From Gemmatimonadaceae bacterium (GTDB taxonomy: Bacteria; Gemmatimonadota; Gemmatimonadetes; Gemmatimonadales; Gemmatimonadaceae): a DNA stretch of 64,000 bases. The stretch covers positions 48,849 through 112,848 of the forward strand of contig CANGXD010000002.1 of NCBI GenBank assembly GCA_947457545.1, read 5' to 3'. The notes below the pieces were generated by a model. The model saw only the letters and a list, made by a program, of their open reading frames with translations, had not been told where the DNA came from and made no database searches. The position numbers and the translations under genes are program-made. Shown here piece after piece: positions 48,547 through 61,276 of this stretch; the stretch's first letter is position 1, and each line of letters starts with the position of its first letter.

Positions 48547-49934
48547 CTCGCCAGCGTGCGTGGCGTCGCCTCGCGCTGCTGGCGGCCAGTTGGTGCGTCG
48601 CCAACGGCTGCGTGTATTACAACGGCGTGTACAACGCCGAGAAGTCGGCCAAGCGCGGCGACTCCAAACTGCGCCGGAACGAAGACGACGGCGCCCGCGA
48701 AGACTTCCGGCTTTCCGCAGCACACGCGGAGTCCGTCCTCGTGCGCCATCCCACTTCAAAGTGGGTCGCGCGATCGCTGTATCTGGCGGGGCGGGGCGCA
48801 GCACTGGCTGGCGAATGCGATACGGGCCGTGTCCGACTGCAGGCCTTTCTCGCCAATCCAGAAGCGCAGGTAGTCGACCGACAACGCGCCGTCATTGCGA
48901 TTGCCGCCTGTCACCTGCGTTCCTCCGACGCGCCGCGTGCACGGGTGTTGCTCGATTCGCTCCTTCCCGGAATCACCGACACCGAAGTCCGACGCCAGGC
49001 GCGCCTGTGGGCAGCGCGCACCGCGCTCACGCTCGGCGACCTTGCGGCCACGGATCAGTATCTCGGCGACCAGGACTCGGGGATGCTGCCGTGGGAAATT
49101 GCGTCGTCTGCCCTGGGGCAGCGCGATTTCGTGCGGGCAGAGTCGATCCTGGTTCAGCGTGGACGTGCCGGTGATTTTCGCGAGGACGTGGTTCGGGCCA
49201 TCGCCGACTTCAGCAATGGCAATCGCCTGGATGGCGCCGAACGAATCGTGAAGGCGTACGACAATGCGCGTGTGCGTGAAGTCAACCGCGGACGCCTGCA
49301 GTACGCCTTGGGTGACCAGCTTATGCGCGGTGGTCGCGACTCGCTGGCGCGTCTCTACCTCGCACGGGTGCCCACGCTCATTACGCGCGACACGTTGCTG
49401 CGCCGCGAAGTCATGGCGCGGACCGCGTATCTCGAGCTTCGACGCGCCCAGTCCATGCAAACGGTCGATTCCGTACTCACGCGCGTTGACTCATCGGCGT
49501 GGAGCACGGTGTTCGGGCGGCAGATGTCGGAACAGCTGTTGCTCATGCGATTGCTGCTGGGTCGCGATGATCCCAGCGGCGCATCGGCCTTTCTTGCCGG
49601 GGAAGTCGTTCGCGATTCGCTGCGCGCTGCGCCGTTGGCGGGGGCACTGTTCAGCGGCATGGCCCGGCAGAATCCGCAGTCACTCTTTGCTCCGTTTGCG
49701 TGGTACGCGGCCAGTGTGCTTGTCCCCGACTCCGCCGACCGGTGGCGGCAGCGCATTTCGGTCGAGTATCCCGCATCGGCCGTCGCCGCCCGGCTGCGCG
49801 GGGAAGACGTCACCGAATCGCCGGACTTCACCAACGCGCCGCAACTGCTCAAACTGCGGTGGGGCGAAGCGGTGCGCGTATGGAGCGACAGCGTGCGCAA
49901 GCTGCGGACGCGCGCCGCCCCGAGAAATCCGTGA
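48543..49934 (+). CDS. Hypothetical lipoprotein with TPR-like repeats
   Basis: LALLAASWCVANGCVYYNGVYNAEKS lipobox; helical Ala/Arg/Leu repeats. Confidence 0.7.
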   Translation: MTRQRAWRRLALLAASWCVANGCVYYNGVYNAEKSAKRGDSKLRRNEDDGAREDFRLSAAHAESVLVRHPTSKWVARSLYLAGRGAALAGECDTGRVRLQAFLANPEAQVVDRQRAVIAIAACHLRSSDAPRARVLLDSLLPGITDTEVRRQARLWAARTALTLGDLAATDQYLGDQDSGMLPWEIASSALGQRDFVRAESILVQRGRAGDFREDVVRAIADFSNGNRLDGAERIVKAYDNARVREVNRGRLQYALGDQLMRGGRDSLARLYLARVPTLITRDTLLRREVMARTAYLELRRAQSMQTVDSVLTRVDSSAWSTVFGRQMSEQLLLMRLLLGRDDPSGASAFLAGEVVRDSLRAAPLAGALFSGMARQNPQSLFAPFAWYAASVLVPDSADRWRQRISVEYPASAVAARLRGEDVTESPDFTNAPQLLKLRWGEAVRVWSDSVRKLRTRAAPRNP

Positions 49935-50022
49935 TGTCCGCATCCGTCGTTCAGCGTTGGTTCTTCCCTCTATCCTTTCGGCCGTGACCGTCGCCGCACC
50001 GCACACCCCCGCCCAGTCGCCA

Positions 50023-50967
50023 ATGGCCGTGTCCATCGGGACGCCGCTCGGCGTTCGCGTGGGCGGGCTCGACTTTCGCAATCCGGTGGTCCTGGCGTCC
50101 GGCACAGCGGGCTTCGGCATCGAAATCGATGAGGTGATCGACCTCGATGCCATAGGGGGCATCTCGACCAAGGCCGTGAGCATCGCGCCGCGCAAAGGCA
50201 ATCCGGCCTTGCGGGTCAGCGAGTTCGCCGGCGGGATGATCAACGCTATCGGCCTCGCCAATCCGGGTTTGGAGGTGGTCAAGCGCGACTATCTGCCGTG
50301 GTTGCCCCGGCATCACCCCGGCACCCGCGTCTTCGTGAACGTCGTCGGCAACAGCATCGATGACTTCGCAACCGTGGTCGAAGCCATCGACGGAGAGCAG
50401 GGTGTTGATGGCTTCGAGCTCAATGTGAGCTGCCCCAACGTGAAAGCGGGTGGTCTCGAATTCGGCGCCGACCAGCAGGCGTTGGCGGCATTGGTATCGG
50501 CCGCGCGCGCACGAACCACGCGGCCGATCTTCGTGAAGCTCTCGCCAACACTGGGCACGACCATCGTCGACACCGCCAAAGTCGCGGTCGATAGTGGCGC
50601 GACCGGGTTGACGCTTGTGAACACGATGCCGGGTCTCGTCATTGATACGCACCGCCGGAAGCCGAAGATCAGTTTCGGCAGCGGTGGGCTCAGCGGCCCC
50701 GCTGTCCTTCCCATTGGCTTGCTGGCCACTTGGCGTGTCAGCCGGGCGCTGCCGGGCGTGCCGCTCGTCGGTTTGGGGGGAGTCAGCACCGGCGATGACG
50801 CCATTCAGTACCTGCTCGCCGGCGCCTCTCTGGTCGGTGTCGGGACCGCGGCGCTGCGTGATCCGCGCGCGCCTGAGCGCATCATCCGCCAGATGCGGCA
50901 GTGGGCCGACGGGCAGGGGGTGCGCGACCTTACCTCCATCATCGGTACGCTCGAGTGGCCTCAGTGA
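50023..50967 (+). CDS. pyrD: Dihydroorotate dehydrogenase
   Basis: GLDFRNPVVLASGTAGFG; GFELNVSCPNVKAGG; KLSPTLGTTIVDTAKVAVDSGATGLTLVNTMPG; GGLSGPAVLPIGL. Confidence 0.94.
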   Translation: MAVSIGTPLGVRVGGLDFRNPVVLASGTAGFGIEIDEVIDLDAIGGISTKAVSIAPRKGNPALRVSEFAGGMINAIGLANPGLEVVKRDYLPWLPRHHPGTRVFVNVVGNSIDDFATVVEAIDGEQGVDGFELNVSCPNVKAGGLEFGADQQALAALVSAARARTTRPIFVKLSPTLGTTIVDTAKVAVDSGATGLTLVNTMPGLVIDTHRRKPKISFGSGGLSGPAVLPIGLLATWRVSRALPGVPLVGLGGVSTGDDAIQYLLAGASLVGVGTAALRDPRAPERIIRQMRQWADGQGVRDLTSIIGTLEWPQ

Positions 50968-51671
50968 ACTCTGCCGTCGTAACGCCTATCGTCGCCCTCG
51001 ACGTCCCCACCCGGGCCGGGGCGGAAGCGGTTGTCCGCCAGCTCGGCGACGCGTGCGGCTTCTACAAAGTCGGGCTTGAGCTGTTCTCCGCCGAAGGCCC
51101 CTCGGTCGTGGCGTGGCTCCGCGATCAGGGCAAGGAAGTGTTCGTCGACCTCAAGCTCCACGACATTCCCAACACGGTTCGTGGGGCCGCCAGGAGTGTC
51201 GCTCGACATGGGGCGTCGTTGCTCACGGTCCACGCCAGCGGCGGCCGCGAGATGATCGCCGCTGCCGTGGAGGGGGCCAATGAAGGGCGTCCGGACGGCG
51301 GTTGCGGCATTCTGGGGGTCACGATCCTGACCAGTATGGATGCTGGTGGGATCGAAGAAGCCTGGGGACGCGAAGGGGTCGTCGTGGAAACCGAGGTCCT
51401 TCGCCTGGCCGGCCTGGTCGCGGCCGGCGGCGGGGCGGGGATCGTCTGTTCCGGTCACGAGGCCGCCGCGGTGACCGGGGTGTTCGGCGACCGGTTGGGG
51501 CTGCTCATTCCCGGAATCCGGCTCCCGGGCGGGGAGGCACACGACCAGCGACGGGTCATGACCCCTGCCGCCGCGGCCGCCGCCGGCGCCCGCTGGCTCA
51601 TTTTGGGGCGGGCGGTGACCGGCGCCGACGACCCGGTTGGCGCCATGATGGCGGTCCACGCCGCGCTCTAG
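50964..51671 (+). CDS. pyrF: Orotidine-5'-phosphate decarboxylase
   Basis: IVALDVPTRAGAEAVV; VFVDLKLHDIPNTVRGAARS; LGVTILTSMD; overlaps pyrD stop. Confidence 0.94.
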   Translation: MNSAVVTPIVALDVPTRAGAEAVVRQLGDACGFYKVGLELFSAEGPSVVAWLRDQGKEVFVDLKLHDIPNTVRGAARSVARHGASLLTVHASGGREMIAAAVEGANEGRPDGGCGILGVTILTSMDAGGIEEAWGREGVVVETEVLRLAGLVAAGGGAGIVCSGHEAAAVTGVFGDRLGLLIPGIRLPGGEAHDQRRVMTPAAAAAAGARWLILGRAVTGADDPVGAMMAVHAAL

Positions 51672-51736
51672 TCCAGACCGTCCCCTCACTTGCGGGGATT
51701 GTCTAAGTCCGCTAAGCTGCAGGTCTTGCCCGTTTT

Positions 51737-51921
51737 GGGTGCCATTTCATGGCGCCCAGTGGACAGGAATTCACCGGCCAATCCGCTGGCCACATTCGCT
51801 TCGCTCATGCGCGGAATCGGAGAGTTGTGTCGGGCAACCGACACGAATCGCGATGCTTCGTGAGCGATGAACAGCATGGGGAGTCCAGCCGGCTACTGCG
51901 TGCAGTAGTGCGGGAGACTCC
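51737..51921 (+). promoter_or_regulatory. Candidate structured 5' leader upstream of rpmJ (alpha operon)
   Basis: GGGTGCCAT-TTC-ATGGCGCCC; GTGTCGG-GCAA-CCGACAC; GGAGTC...CTACTG-CGTG-CAGTAG...GACTCC in the 277-nt pyrF-rpmJ gap. Confidence 0.5.
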
Positions 51922-51948
51922 GTCGGTGCGGAAGCGCCGAGGTGACCC

Positions 51949-52065
51949 GTGAAAGTTCGCAGCAGCGTAAAGCCGATCTGTGAGCACTGCAAAGTCGTCA
52001 AGCGACAGGGCGTGACTCGCATCATCTGCAAGCGCAACCCCAAGCACAAGCAGCGTCAGGGCTGA
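51949..52065 (+). CDS. rpmJ: 50S ribosomal protein L36 (absent from the supplied ORF track)
   Basis: GTG start; [38 protein letters not shown]. Confidence 0.96.
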   Translation: MKVRSSVKPICEHCKVVKRQGVTRIICKRNPKHKQRQG

Positions 52066-52080
52066 GGGGAAGCGTAACAT

Positions 52081-52458
52081 ATGGCACGTATAGCTGGCGT
52101 CGATCTCCCGCGCGACAAGAAGATTGAGATCGGCCTGACCTACATCTTCGGCATCGGTCGCAAGACCGCCCAGAAGATCCTCGAAGCGTCCGGTGTGTCG
52201 AGCGCGCAGCGCGTTCGCGACCTGAACGACGTCGATCTCAACAAGCTCCGTCAGGAAATCGAGCGCAATTTCCGCGTCGAAGGTGCTTTGCGCACCGAAG
52301 TCGCGATGAATATCAAGCGCCTCATGGACATCGGCTCGTACCGTGGCACGCGCCACCGTCGCGGGCTTCCCGTGCGCGGGCAGCGCACGCACACGAACGC
52401 GCGCACCAAGAAGGGGCCGCGCCGCGCCATCGCGGGCAAGAAGAAGGTGACCAAGTAA
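52081..52458 (+). CDS. rpsM: 30S ribosomal protein S13
   Basis: [62 protein letters not shown]. Confidence 0.98.
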   Translation: MARIAGVDLPRDKKIEIGLTYIFGIGRKTAQKILEASGVSSAQRVRDLNDVDLNKLRQEIERNFRVEGALRTEVAMNIKRLMDIGSYRGTRHRRGLPVRGQRTHTNARTKKGPRRAIAGKKKVTK

Positions 52459-52461
52459 GCC

Positions 52462-52839
52462 ATGGCTACCGCAAAGAAAACCAAGCGCGTCGTCGAGGCC
52501 GAAGGCATCGCCCACGTCAGCGCCACGTTCAACAACACGACCATCACGATCACCGATATGCATGGCAATGCGGTGTCGTGGGGCTCCGCCGGCAAGGCGG
52601 GCTTCAAGGGGTCGAAGAAGTCCACGCCGTTCGCCGCCACGGTGGCCTCCGAGCAGTGCGCGCGCGAAGCGCTCACCGCCGGTGTGCGCCGCGTGCATGT
52701 GCGCGTGCAGGGTCCGGGTTCCGGCCGCGAGTCGGCCATCCAGGCGCTCGCCGCTGCCGGTCTCCAGGTGAAGTCCATTCGCGACGTCACCCCGATTCCG
52801 CACAACGGCTGCCGTCCCCCCAAGCGCCGGAGGGTTTGA
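52462..52839 (+). CDS. rpsK: 30S ribosomal protein S11
   Basis: [48 protein letters not shown]. Confidence 0.98.
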   Translation: MATAKKTKRVVEAEGIAHVSATFNNTTITITDMHGNAVSWGSAGKAGFKGSKKSTPFAATVASEQCAREALTAGVRRVHVRVQGPGSGRESAIQALAAAGLQVKSIRDVTPIPHNGCRPPKRRRV

Positions 52840-52842
52840 TCC

Positions 52843-53478
52843 ATGGCCCGTTATACTGGTCCCAGCTGCCGTCAGTGCCGTCGTGAGGGCGCCAAGCTCT
52901 TTCTGAAGGGCACCAAGTGCTTCACCGAAAAGTGCCCCGTGGAGCGTCGTCCGTACGCCCCGGGTCAGCACGGTCAGGCCACGGCGCGTCGTAAGAAGAT
53001 GTCGGAATTCGCCAAGCAGCTGCGCGAGAAGCAGAAGATCAAGCGCATCTACGGCATCTCCGAGAAGCAGTTCCGCAACACGTTCGAGCGCGTCGCCACG
53101 CAGGCCGGCATCACCGGTCACAACCTGCTCGCGGCGCTCGAAACCCGTCTCGACAATGTGGTGTACCGCATGGGCTTCGCGCCCAGCCGCAAGGCTGCGC
53201 GTCAGCTCATCCGTCACCGCCACATCGAAGTGAAGGGTCGCCTCCTCGACATCCCGTCGTACCAGGTACGCCCGGGCGAGGAAGTGCGCGTCAAGCAGAG
53301 CTCGCGCGAACTCGTGCTCGTCATGAGCGCGATGGAGCAGGCGTCGCGTGGTGGCTCGCTCTCGTGGATCGCGGTCGACAAGGAGTCGTTCAGCGGCCGC
53401 GTGCTCGAGAAGCCGCAGCGTACGAGCATCCCGCTCGCCGCGCAGGAACAGCTCGTCGTCGAACTGTACTCGAAGTAA
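52843..53478 (+). CDS. rpsD: 30S ribosomal protein S4
   Basis: MARYTGPSCRQCRREGAKLFLKG; QKIKRIYGISEKQFRNTFE. Confidence 0.98.
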   Translation: MARYTGPSCRQCRREGAKLFLKGTKCFTEKCPVERRPYAPGQHGQATARRKKMSEFAKQLREKQKIKRIYGISEKQFRNTFERVATQAGITGHNLLAALETRLDNVVYRMGFAPSRKAARQLIRHRHIEVKGRLLDIPSYQVRPGEEVRVKQSSRELVLVMSAMEQASRGGSLSWIAVDKESFSGRVLEKPQRTSIPLAAQEQLVVELYSK

Positions 53479-53588
53479 CGCAGTAGCTGGTCGGGGCCCG
53501 AACCCCTCTACGGGGCTGCCGCGCGTTCGGGGCGAGGCAGCGCGTCGTCGGTACGATACCGGCGTGACCTTTTTCTTCAGATCTCTAC

Positions 53589-54662
53589 ATGGCAACTATC
53601 GATCTTTCCGGGCTGGTCCGTCCGCAGCTGGTTGAAGCCACCAAGCGCGAGGACAATCCCAATCTGGCCGAATTCCGTCTGCAGCCGCTCGAACGCGGCT
53701 TCGGACACACGTTGGGCAACGCGATGCGCCGACTGCTCCTGTCGTCGCTCCGTGGCTCCGCCGTGTGGGCGTTCCGCATCGATGGCGTGGTGCATGAGCA
53801 CCAGACCATTGGCGGCGTTGTGGAAGACGTGCACCAGATCATCGGGAACCTCAAGACGCTCACCCTGTCCCTCCCCGACGAAGTCGAGCAGACCGTGCTC
53901 CGCATCGTCAAGTCGGGACCGGGCACCGTCACCGCGGCAGACATCATCGCCACCGGCGGTGTGCGCGTCATCGACCCGTCGCACCATCTCTTCACCATCA
54001 CCGACGAGCGCGACTTCACGGTCGAACTCTACGTGAACAAGGGACGCGGCTACGTCGAGAGCGACCAGCATCCGGCCGACAAGAACCTCCCGGTCGATGT
54101 CGTACGGATCGATGCCATCTACAATCCGGTCCGTCGGGCCAACTTCACCGTCGCGGAAACCCGCGTCGGGCAGCGCACCGACTACGACCGCCTCACGCTC
54201 ACTGTCGAAACCAACGGCACGATGTCGCCCGAGGAATCCGTGAGCTATGCGGCAGCCCTCGCCCAAACCCACTTCCAGTACTTCGTGGGCTTTGGGTCGT
54301 CGGCCTCCGCGCAGCCCGGCGCGGCCGGCGATGGCGCCAACTCGGATGCCATCCGTCTCGCTGAGCTGTTCCGCACTCCCATCGACGACCTCGAATTGTC
54401 GGTTCGCTCCGTCAATTCACTCAAGAACTCCAACATCCGCTCGCTCGGCGATCTGGTTCGCCAGACCGAGGCGCAAATCCTTCAGGTCAAGAACTTCGGT
54501 AAGAAGTCCCTGCAGGAAATCGCCGCGCTGCTCGAGAAGGAAGGGCTCAATTTCGGCATGCGCTATGAGGAATCCACGGACGGTGTCCGTATCCTCGACA
54601 TGGGCACTCCGCCCAGCCGCGCTGCCGAAAACGCGCCCGACGACGACGAAGACGAGGATTGA
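53589..54662 (+). CDS. rpoA: DNA-directed RNA polymerase subunit alpha
   Basis: PLERGFGHTLGNAMRRLLLSSLRGSAVWAFRIDGVVHE; alpha-CTD SLKNSNIRSLGDLV. Confidence 0.98.
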   Translation: MATIDLSGLVRPQLVEATKREDNPNLAEFRLQPLERGFGHTLGNAMRRLLLSSLRGSAVWAFRIDGVVHEHQTIGGVVEDVHQIIGNLKTLTLSLPDEVEQTVLRIVKSGPGTVTAADIIATGGVRVIDPSHHLFTITDERDFTVELYVNKGRGYVESDQHPADKNLPVDVVRIDAIYNPVRRANFTVAETRVGQRTDYDRLTLTVETNGTMSPEESVSYAAALAQTHFQYFVGFGSSASAQPGAAGDGANSDAIRLAELFRTPIDDLELSVRSVNSLKNSNIRSLGDLVRQTEAQILQVKNFGKKSLQEIAALLEKEGLNFGMRYEESTDGVRILDMGTPPSRAAENAPDDDEDED

Positions 54663-54668
54663 ACTCCC

Positions 54669-55025
54669 ATGCGCCATCGTAAGGCCAACCGCCAGCTTCG
54701 GCGGACCAGTGAGCAGCGCCTCGCGCTGCTTCGCAACCTCGCGACCTCGCTCATTGAGCAGGGCGCGATCGAGACGACCGAGGCCAAGGCCAAGGAGCTC
54801 CGCCCGTTCGTCGAAAAGCTCATCACCAAGGCCCGCTCCGGCACGCTGCACGCGCGCCGGCTCGCCGGACGGCACGTGCACAAGCGTGAAGCCGCGGACA
54901 AGCTCTTCCAGGAGCTCGGCCCCGCCTTCGCGACGCGTCCGGGTGGCTACACGCGCATCCTCAAGACCGGCCACCGAAAAGGTGACGGTGCTGAAATGGC
55001 GCGCATCGAACTGATCCTGAGCTGA
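54669..55025 (+). CDS. rplQ: 50S ribosomal protein L17
   Basis: [46 protein letters not shown]. Confidence 0.98.
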   Translation: MRHRKANRQLRRTSEQRLALLRNLATSLIEQGAIETTEAKAKELRPFVEKLITKARSGTLHARRLAGRHVHKREAADKLFQELGPAFATRPGGYTRILKTGHRKGDGAEMARIELILS

Positions 55026-55036
55026 GGCAGACACCC

Positions 55037-55258
55037 ATGGCTATCAATCGCAATCGCTGCTACAGCTGCGGCAAGGGTGTTGCCTTCGGCAACAACGTCT
55101 CGCACGCCAACAACAAGACGCGTCGTACCTGGAAGCCCAACCTCCAGGTCGTGCGCACGCTCGAAGCGGGCAAGGTCATCAAGGTGAAGGTCTGCACTCG
55201 CTGCCTCGCCGCCGGCAAGGTGCCGCGTGCACCGCGCGGTCAGGTCGCCGTCGCGTAG
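55037..55258 (+). CDS. rpmB: 50S ribosomal protein L28
   Basis: [32 protein letters not shown]. Confidence 0.97.
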   Translation: MAINRNRCYSCGKGVAFGNNVSHANNKTRRTWKPNLQVVRTLEAGKVIKVKVCTRCLAAGKVPRAPRGQVAVA

Positions 55259-55279
55259 TTCGCCCATCGTTGCACACCT

Positions 55280-55313
55280 CGCGGGGAGCTCGCTCACAAG
55301 CGGTCTCCCCGCG
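55280..55313 (+). terminator. Hairpin after rpmB
   Basis: CGCGGGGAG-(16 nt)-CTCCCCGCG. Confidence 0.6.
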
Positions 55314-55394
55314 TCGTGTATCCAACAGCAGGCAAGTCGGGTTCACCGGTGCCACCTCTGTGGCGCACCGCCCGCCACTCGCCTACAACACTGA

Positions 55395-57341
<1,947 letters not shown>

Positions 57342-57358
<17 letters not shown>

Positions 57359-60300
57359 CCTGCACCGGATTCTCGTGATCGGCTCCGGGCCGATCGTGAT
57401 CGGGCAGGCCGCTGAGTTTGATTATTCCGGGACGCAGGCCACCAAGGCGCTGCGCGAGGAAGGCTATGAAGTCATCCTCGTCAATTCCAATCCGGCGACG
57501 ATCATGACCGATCCGGAGTTCGCCGATCGGACGTACGTCGAACCGGTGACGCCGGAGTTCGTGGAGAAGGTCATCGCGAAGGAACGCCCGGATGCCGTGC
57601 TCCCCACCATGGGCGGGCAGACGGCACTCAACGTGGCGCTCGCCCTGTACGACAGCGGGGTGCTCGACAAATACGGCTGCCAGCTCATCGGCGCCAATGC
57701 GCGCGCCATCCGCGTTGCCGAAGATCGCAAGCTCTTCGCCGATGCGATGGAGAAGAGCGGACTCAAGTGCCCCACCGGTACGACGGTCACCTCGATCGAC
57801 GAAGCGATGGCGGCCGTCGAGAACACCGGTTTCCCCGCCATCATCCGCCCGTCGTTCACGCTCGGCGGTACCGGTGGTGGTATCGCGTACAACCGCGAAG
57901 AGTTCGACACGATGGTGCGTCGCGGACTCGACCTGTCGCCGGTGCATTCGGTGCTCATCGAGCGCTCACTCCTCGGCTGGAAGGAGTACGAGCTCGAAGT
58001 CATGCGCGACTGCGCCGACAACGTCGTCATCGTCTGCTCGATCGAGAATCTCGATCCGATGGGTGTGCACACCGGTGATTCCATCACCGTCGCACCGGCC
58101 ATGACGCTCACCGACCGCGAGTATCAGGTCATGCGCGATGCCGCCGTTGCGATCATTCGCGAGATCGGCGTGGATGCCGGTGGGTGCAACGTGCAGTTCG
58201 CCGTCAATCCGGTGAACGGCGAACTCATCGTCATCGAGATGAACCCGCGCGTGTCGCGCTCTTCGGCGCTCGCGTCCAAGGCGACGGGCTTTCCCATCGC
58301 GCGCATCGGCGCCAAGCTCGCCGTAGGGTATACGCTCGACGAAGTCCCCAACGACATCACGAAGACCACGCCCGCGAGCTTCGAACCGGTCCTCGACTAC
58401 GTCATCGTCAAGTGCCCGCGCTTCGCGTTCGAAAAGTTCGTCTCCAGCGATCCGGGACTTACCACGCAGATGAAGTCCGTGGGTGAGTCCATGGCCATCG
58501 GCCGCACGTTCAAGGAAGCCTTCCAGAAGGCCCTTCGTGCCCTGGAGACCGGCCGCAGCGGTTGGACCATCGGCGAGCGTCTGGTCGATGACCGCCTCAC
58601 CGAAGGCTCGAAGGAAGAGCTGCGCGGGGCACTGCGTCGTCCCACGCCCGAGCGCATCTTCCAGCTCAAGCGCGCGATGATGCTGGGTATGTCCACCGCT
58701 GAGCTGTACGAGATCAGCGGGGTCGATCCGTGGTTCCTCGAGCAGATGAAGGAACTGCTCGATGCGGAATCGTGGTACCAGCAGCAGCCGCAGGTCGACG
58801 CCGACACCATGCGTCGCATGAAGCGGTTCGGCTTCTCCGATCGTCAGCTCGCGTCGTTGCGCGGGCAAACCGAGACCGAAGCACGCACGCTGCGCTGGTC
58901 GCTTGGTGTCCGTCCGTCGTACAAGATGATCGATACCTGCGCCGGTGAATTTCCGTCGAGCACGCCGTATCTGTACGGTTGCTATGACGAAGAGAGTGAA
59001 GCCGAGACCGAGGGACGGAAGAAGGTCGTCATTCTCGGGTCGGGTCCCAACCGCATCGGACAGGGTGTCGAGTTCGACTACTGCTGCGTGCGCGCCGTGC
59101 TGGCGCTGCGCGAGCAGGGCTACGAGACCATCATGGTCAACTCGAATCCAGAGACGGTTTCGACCGACTTCGACATCTCCGACAAGCTGTACTTCGAGCC
59201 ATTGACGCTTGAAGACGTCCTCGAAATCGTCCAGCGTGAGAATCCGCTTGGCGTCATCGTGCAGCTCGGTGGACAAACACCCCTCAAGCTGACCCGTCCG
59301 CTCGAGGCCGCCGGTGTCAAAATTCTCGGCACGTCGCCTGACGCCATCGACGCGGCCGAAGATCGTCGGCGCTTCGAAGTCATTGCGCGCGAGCTCGGTA
59401 TCGAGCAGCCCGCGAACGGCACGGCGACCAGCGTCGACGAAGCCGTTGCCATTGCAAAGAGAATCGGCTTCCCTGTCCTGGTGCGTCCGTCGTATGTGCT
59501 GGGTGGACGGGCGATGGAAATCGTGCACGACGAACCGTCGCTGCGTGATTACTTCGAGCGCGCGGCGCGCGTTTCTGAAGATCGCCCGGTGCTGGTGGAT
59601 CGCTTCCTCGAAGACGCCTTCGAAGCCGACGTCGATGCACTTTCCGATGGTACCAATGTGGTGATCGGTGCCGTGATGGAGCACATCGAGAGCGCCGGCA
59701 TCCACTCCGGCGACTCGGCGTGCATTCTGCCGCCGTATCTCATTCCGCCCGAAGCTGTCGCGCAGATGAAGGCGCACACCGTCGCCTTCGCGCGCAAGCT
59801 CGGTGTGATCGGCCTCATCAATGTGCAGTACGCCTATAAGGACGGCGTGGTGTACGTCATCGAAGTGAACCCGCGAGCGTCGCGCACGGCGCCGTTCGTA
59901 TCAAAGGCCATCGGTGTGTCGTTGCCGTCGGTGGCCGCGCGCCTCATGCTCGGGGAAACGCTGGCCGACGTCGGCTTTACCGAAGAGATCATTCCGCCGT
60001 ACACGAGCGTGAAGGAAGCCGTCTTCCCGTTCAACAAGTTCCGCGAGTTCGATCCCGTGCTCAGCCCGGAGATGCGCTCCACCGGTGAGGTGATGGGCAT
60101 CGACGAAGACTTCGGTGCGGCGTTCCTCAAGTCGCAGATTGCGGCGGACAACGCGTTGCCGAGTGAAGGCGCGGTCTTCTTTACCGTGAACGATGCGGAT
60201 AAGCCCGCAGCGGCACGACTCGCGGCGCGCTTCCACGAGTTCGGGTTCACCGTGTACGCCACGAGCGGGACGGCGGCGTTCTTCCGCGCGCAAGGCGTGC

Positions 60301-60602
60301 CGGTCACGTCGGTGCTCAAGGTGCACGAAGGACGTCCGCACGGCGTCGACATGATTCTCAACGGCGAGATTCAGTTGCTCGTGAACACGCCTCTCGGCAA
60401 GCACGCGCAGGTCGACGATGAAAAGTTGCGTCAGGCGGCAATCTCCAACCGCGTCCCCTACACGACGACGCTGACGGCTGCCAGCGCCGCCGTCGAAGCG
60501 ATCGCGTCACGCCGCACCCGTGAACCTGGGGTGCGCTCGTTGCAGGAATGGCACGCCATCCTGGCGACGTCGCAGGCCGCGAAGGCCGCTGGAGTCGCGT
60601 GA
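57342..60602 (+). CDS. carB: Carbamoyl-phosphate synthase large subunit
   Basis: [49 protein letters not shown]; duplicated ATP-grasp halves. Confidence 0.98.
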
Positions 60603-61276
60603 GTACTGGCACGATCCCGGGGATGATTGCCCGCGCCGGCGAAGGACATGTCGGCGCGTCGGTCACCCTCGGTGCCGGGGCCTTGGTGCACGAGTCGGCG
60701 TACGTCGACGACGGCGCCGTTGTCGGCGATCAGTCGCGCGTCTGGCATTTCTGTCACGTGAACGGGGGCGCCGTGATCGGCAAGCGCTGCTCGTTGGGGC
60801 AGAATGTCGTCGTCATGAACGGCGTGATCGTGGGCGACAACGCGAAGATCCAGAACAATGTGTCGTTGTACGAAGGCGTCGAGTTGGAAGACGACGTGTT
60901 CTGCGGACCCTCCATGGTCTTCACGAACGTCTACAATCCGCGCAGTGCGGTGTCGCGTAAGAACGAGTATCGTCGCACGTTGGTGAAGCGTGGGGCCAGC
61001 ATTGGTGCCAACGCCACGATCGTCTGCGGGGCGACCATCGGGCGATACGCTTTCATCGGGGCCGGCGCCGTGATCAATCGTGATGTCCCCGACTACGCGC
61101 TCATGGCGGGCGTGCCGGCCCGTCAGATCGGCTGGATGTCGGAAGCAGGCTACCGGCTCGAGATCGTGGTCCCGGCAGGGAGCGCGGACTCGGCAGAACG
61201 GCTGCGTTGCAGCGGAACCGGCGCGCTCTACGAGCGTCGCGGAACCGTCGTGACGCGCCTCGAGGAACAAGCGTGA
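60599..61276 (+). CDS. Hexapeptide-repeat N-acetyltransferase (WbpD/WlbB-like)
   Basis: [56 protein letters not shown]. Confidence 0.9.
   Translation: MSTGTIPGMIARAGEGHVGASVTLGAGALVHESAYVDDGAVVGDQSRVWHFCHVNGGAVIGKRCSLGQNVVVMNGVIVGDNAKIQNNVSLYEGVELEDDVFCGPSMVFTNVYNPRSAVSRKNEYRRTLVKRGASIGANATIVCGATIGRYAFIGAGAVINRDVPDYALMAGVPARQIGWMSEAGYRLEIVVPAGSADSAERLRCSGTGALYERRGTVVTRLEEQA

Noticed and set aside
51805-53595. 596-aa minus-strand ORF
   Set aside because: Antisense to rpmJ-rpsM-rpsK-rpsD, which are unmistakable.
57966-59777. 603-aa minus-strand ORF
   Set aside because: Antisense to carB; typical high-GC shadow frame.
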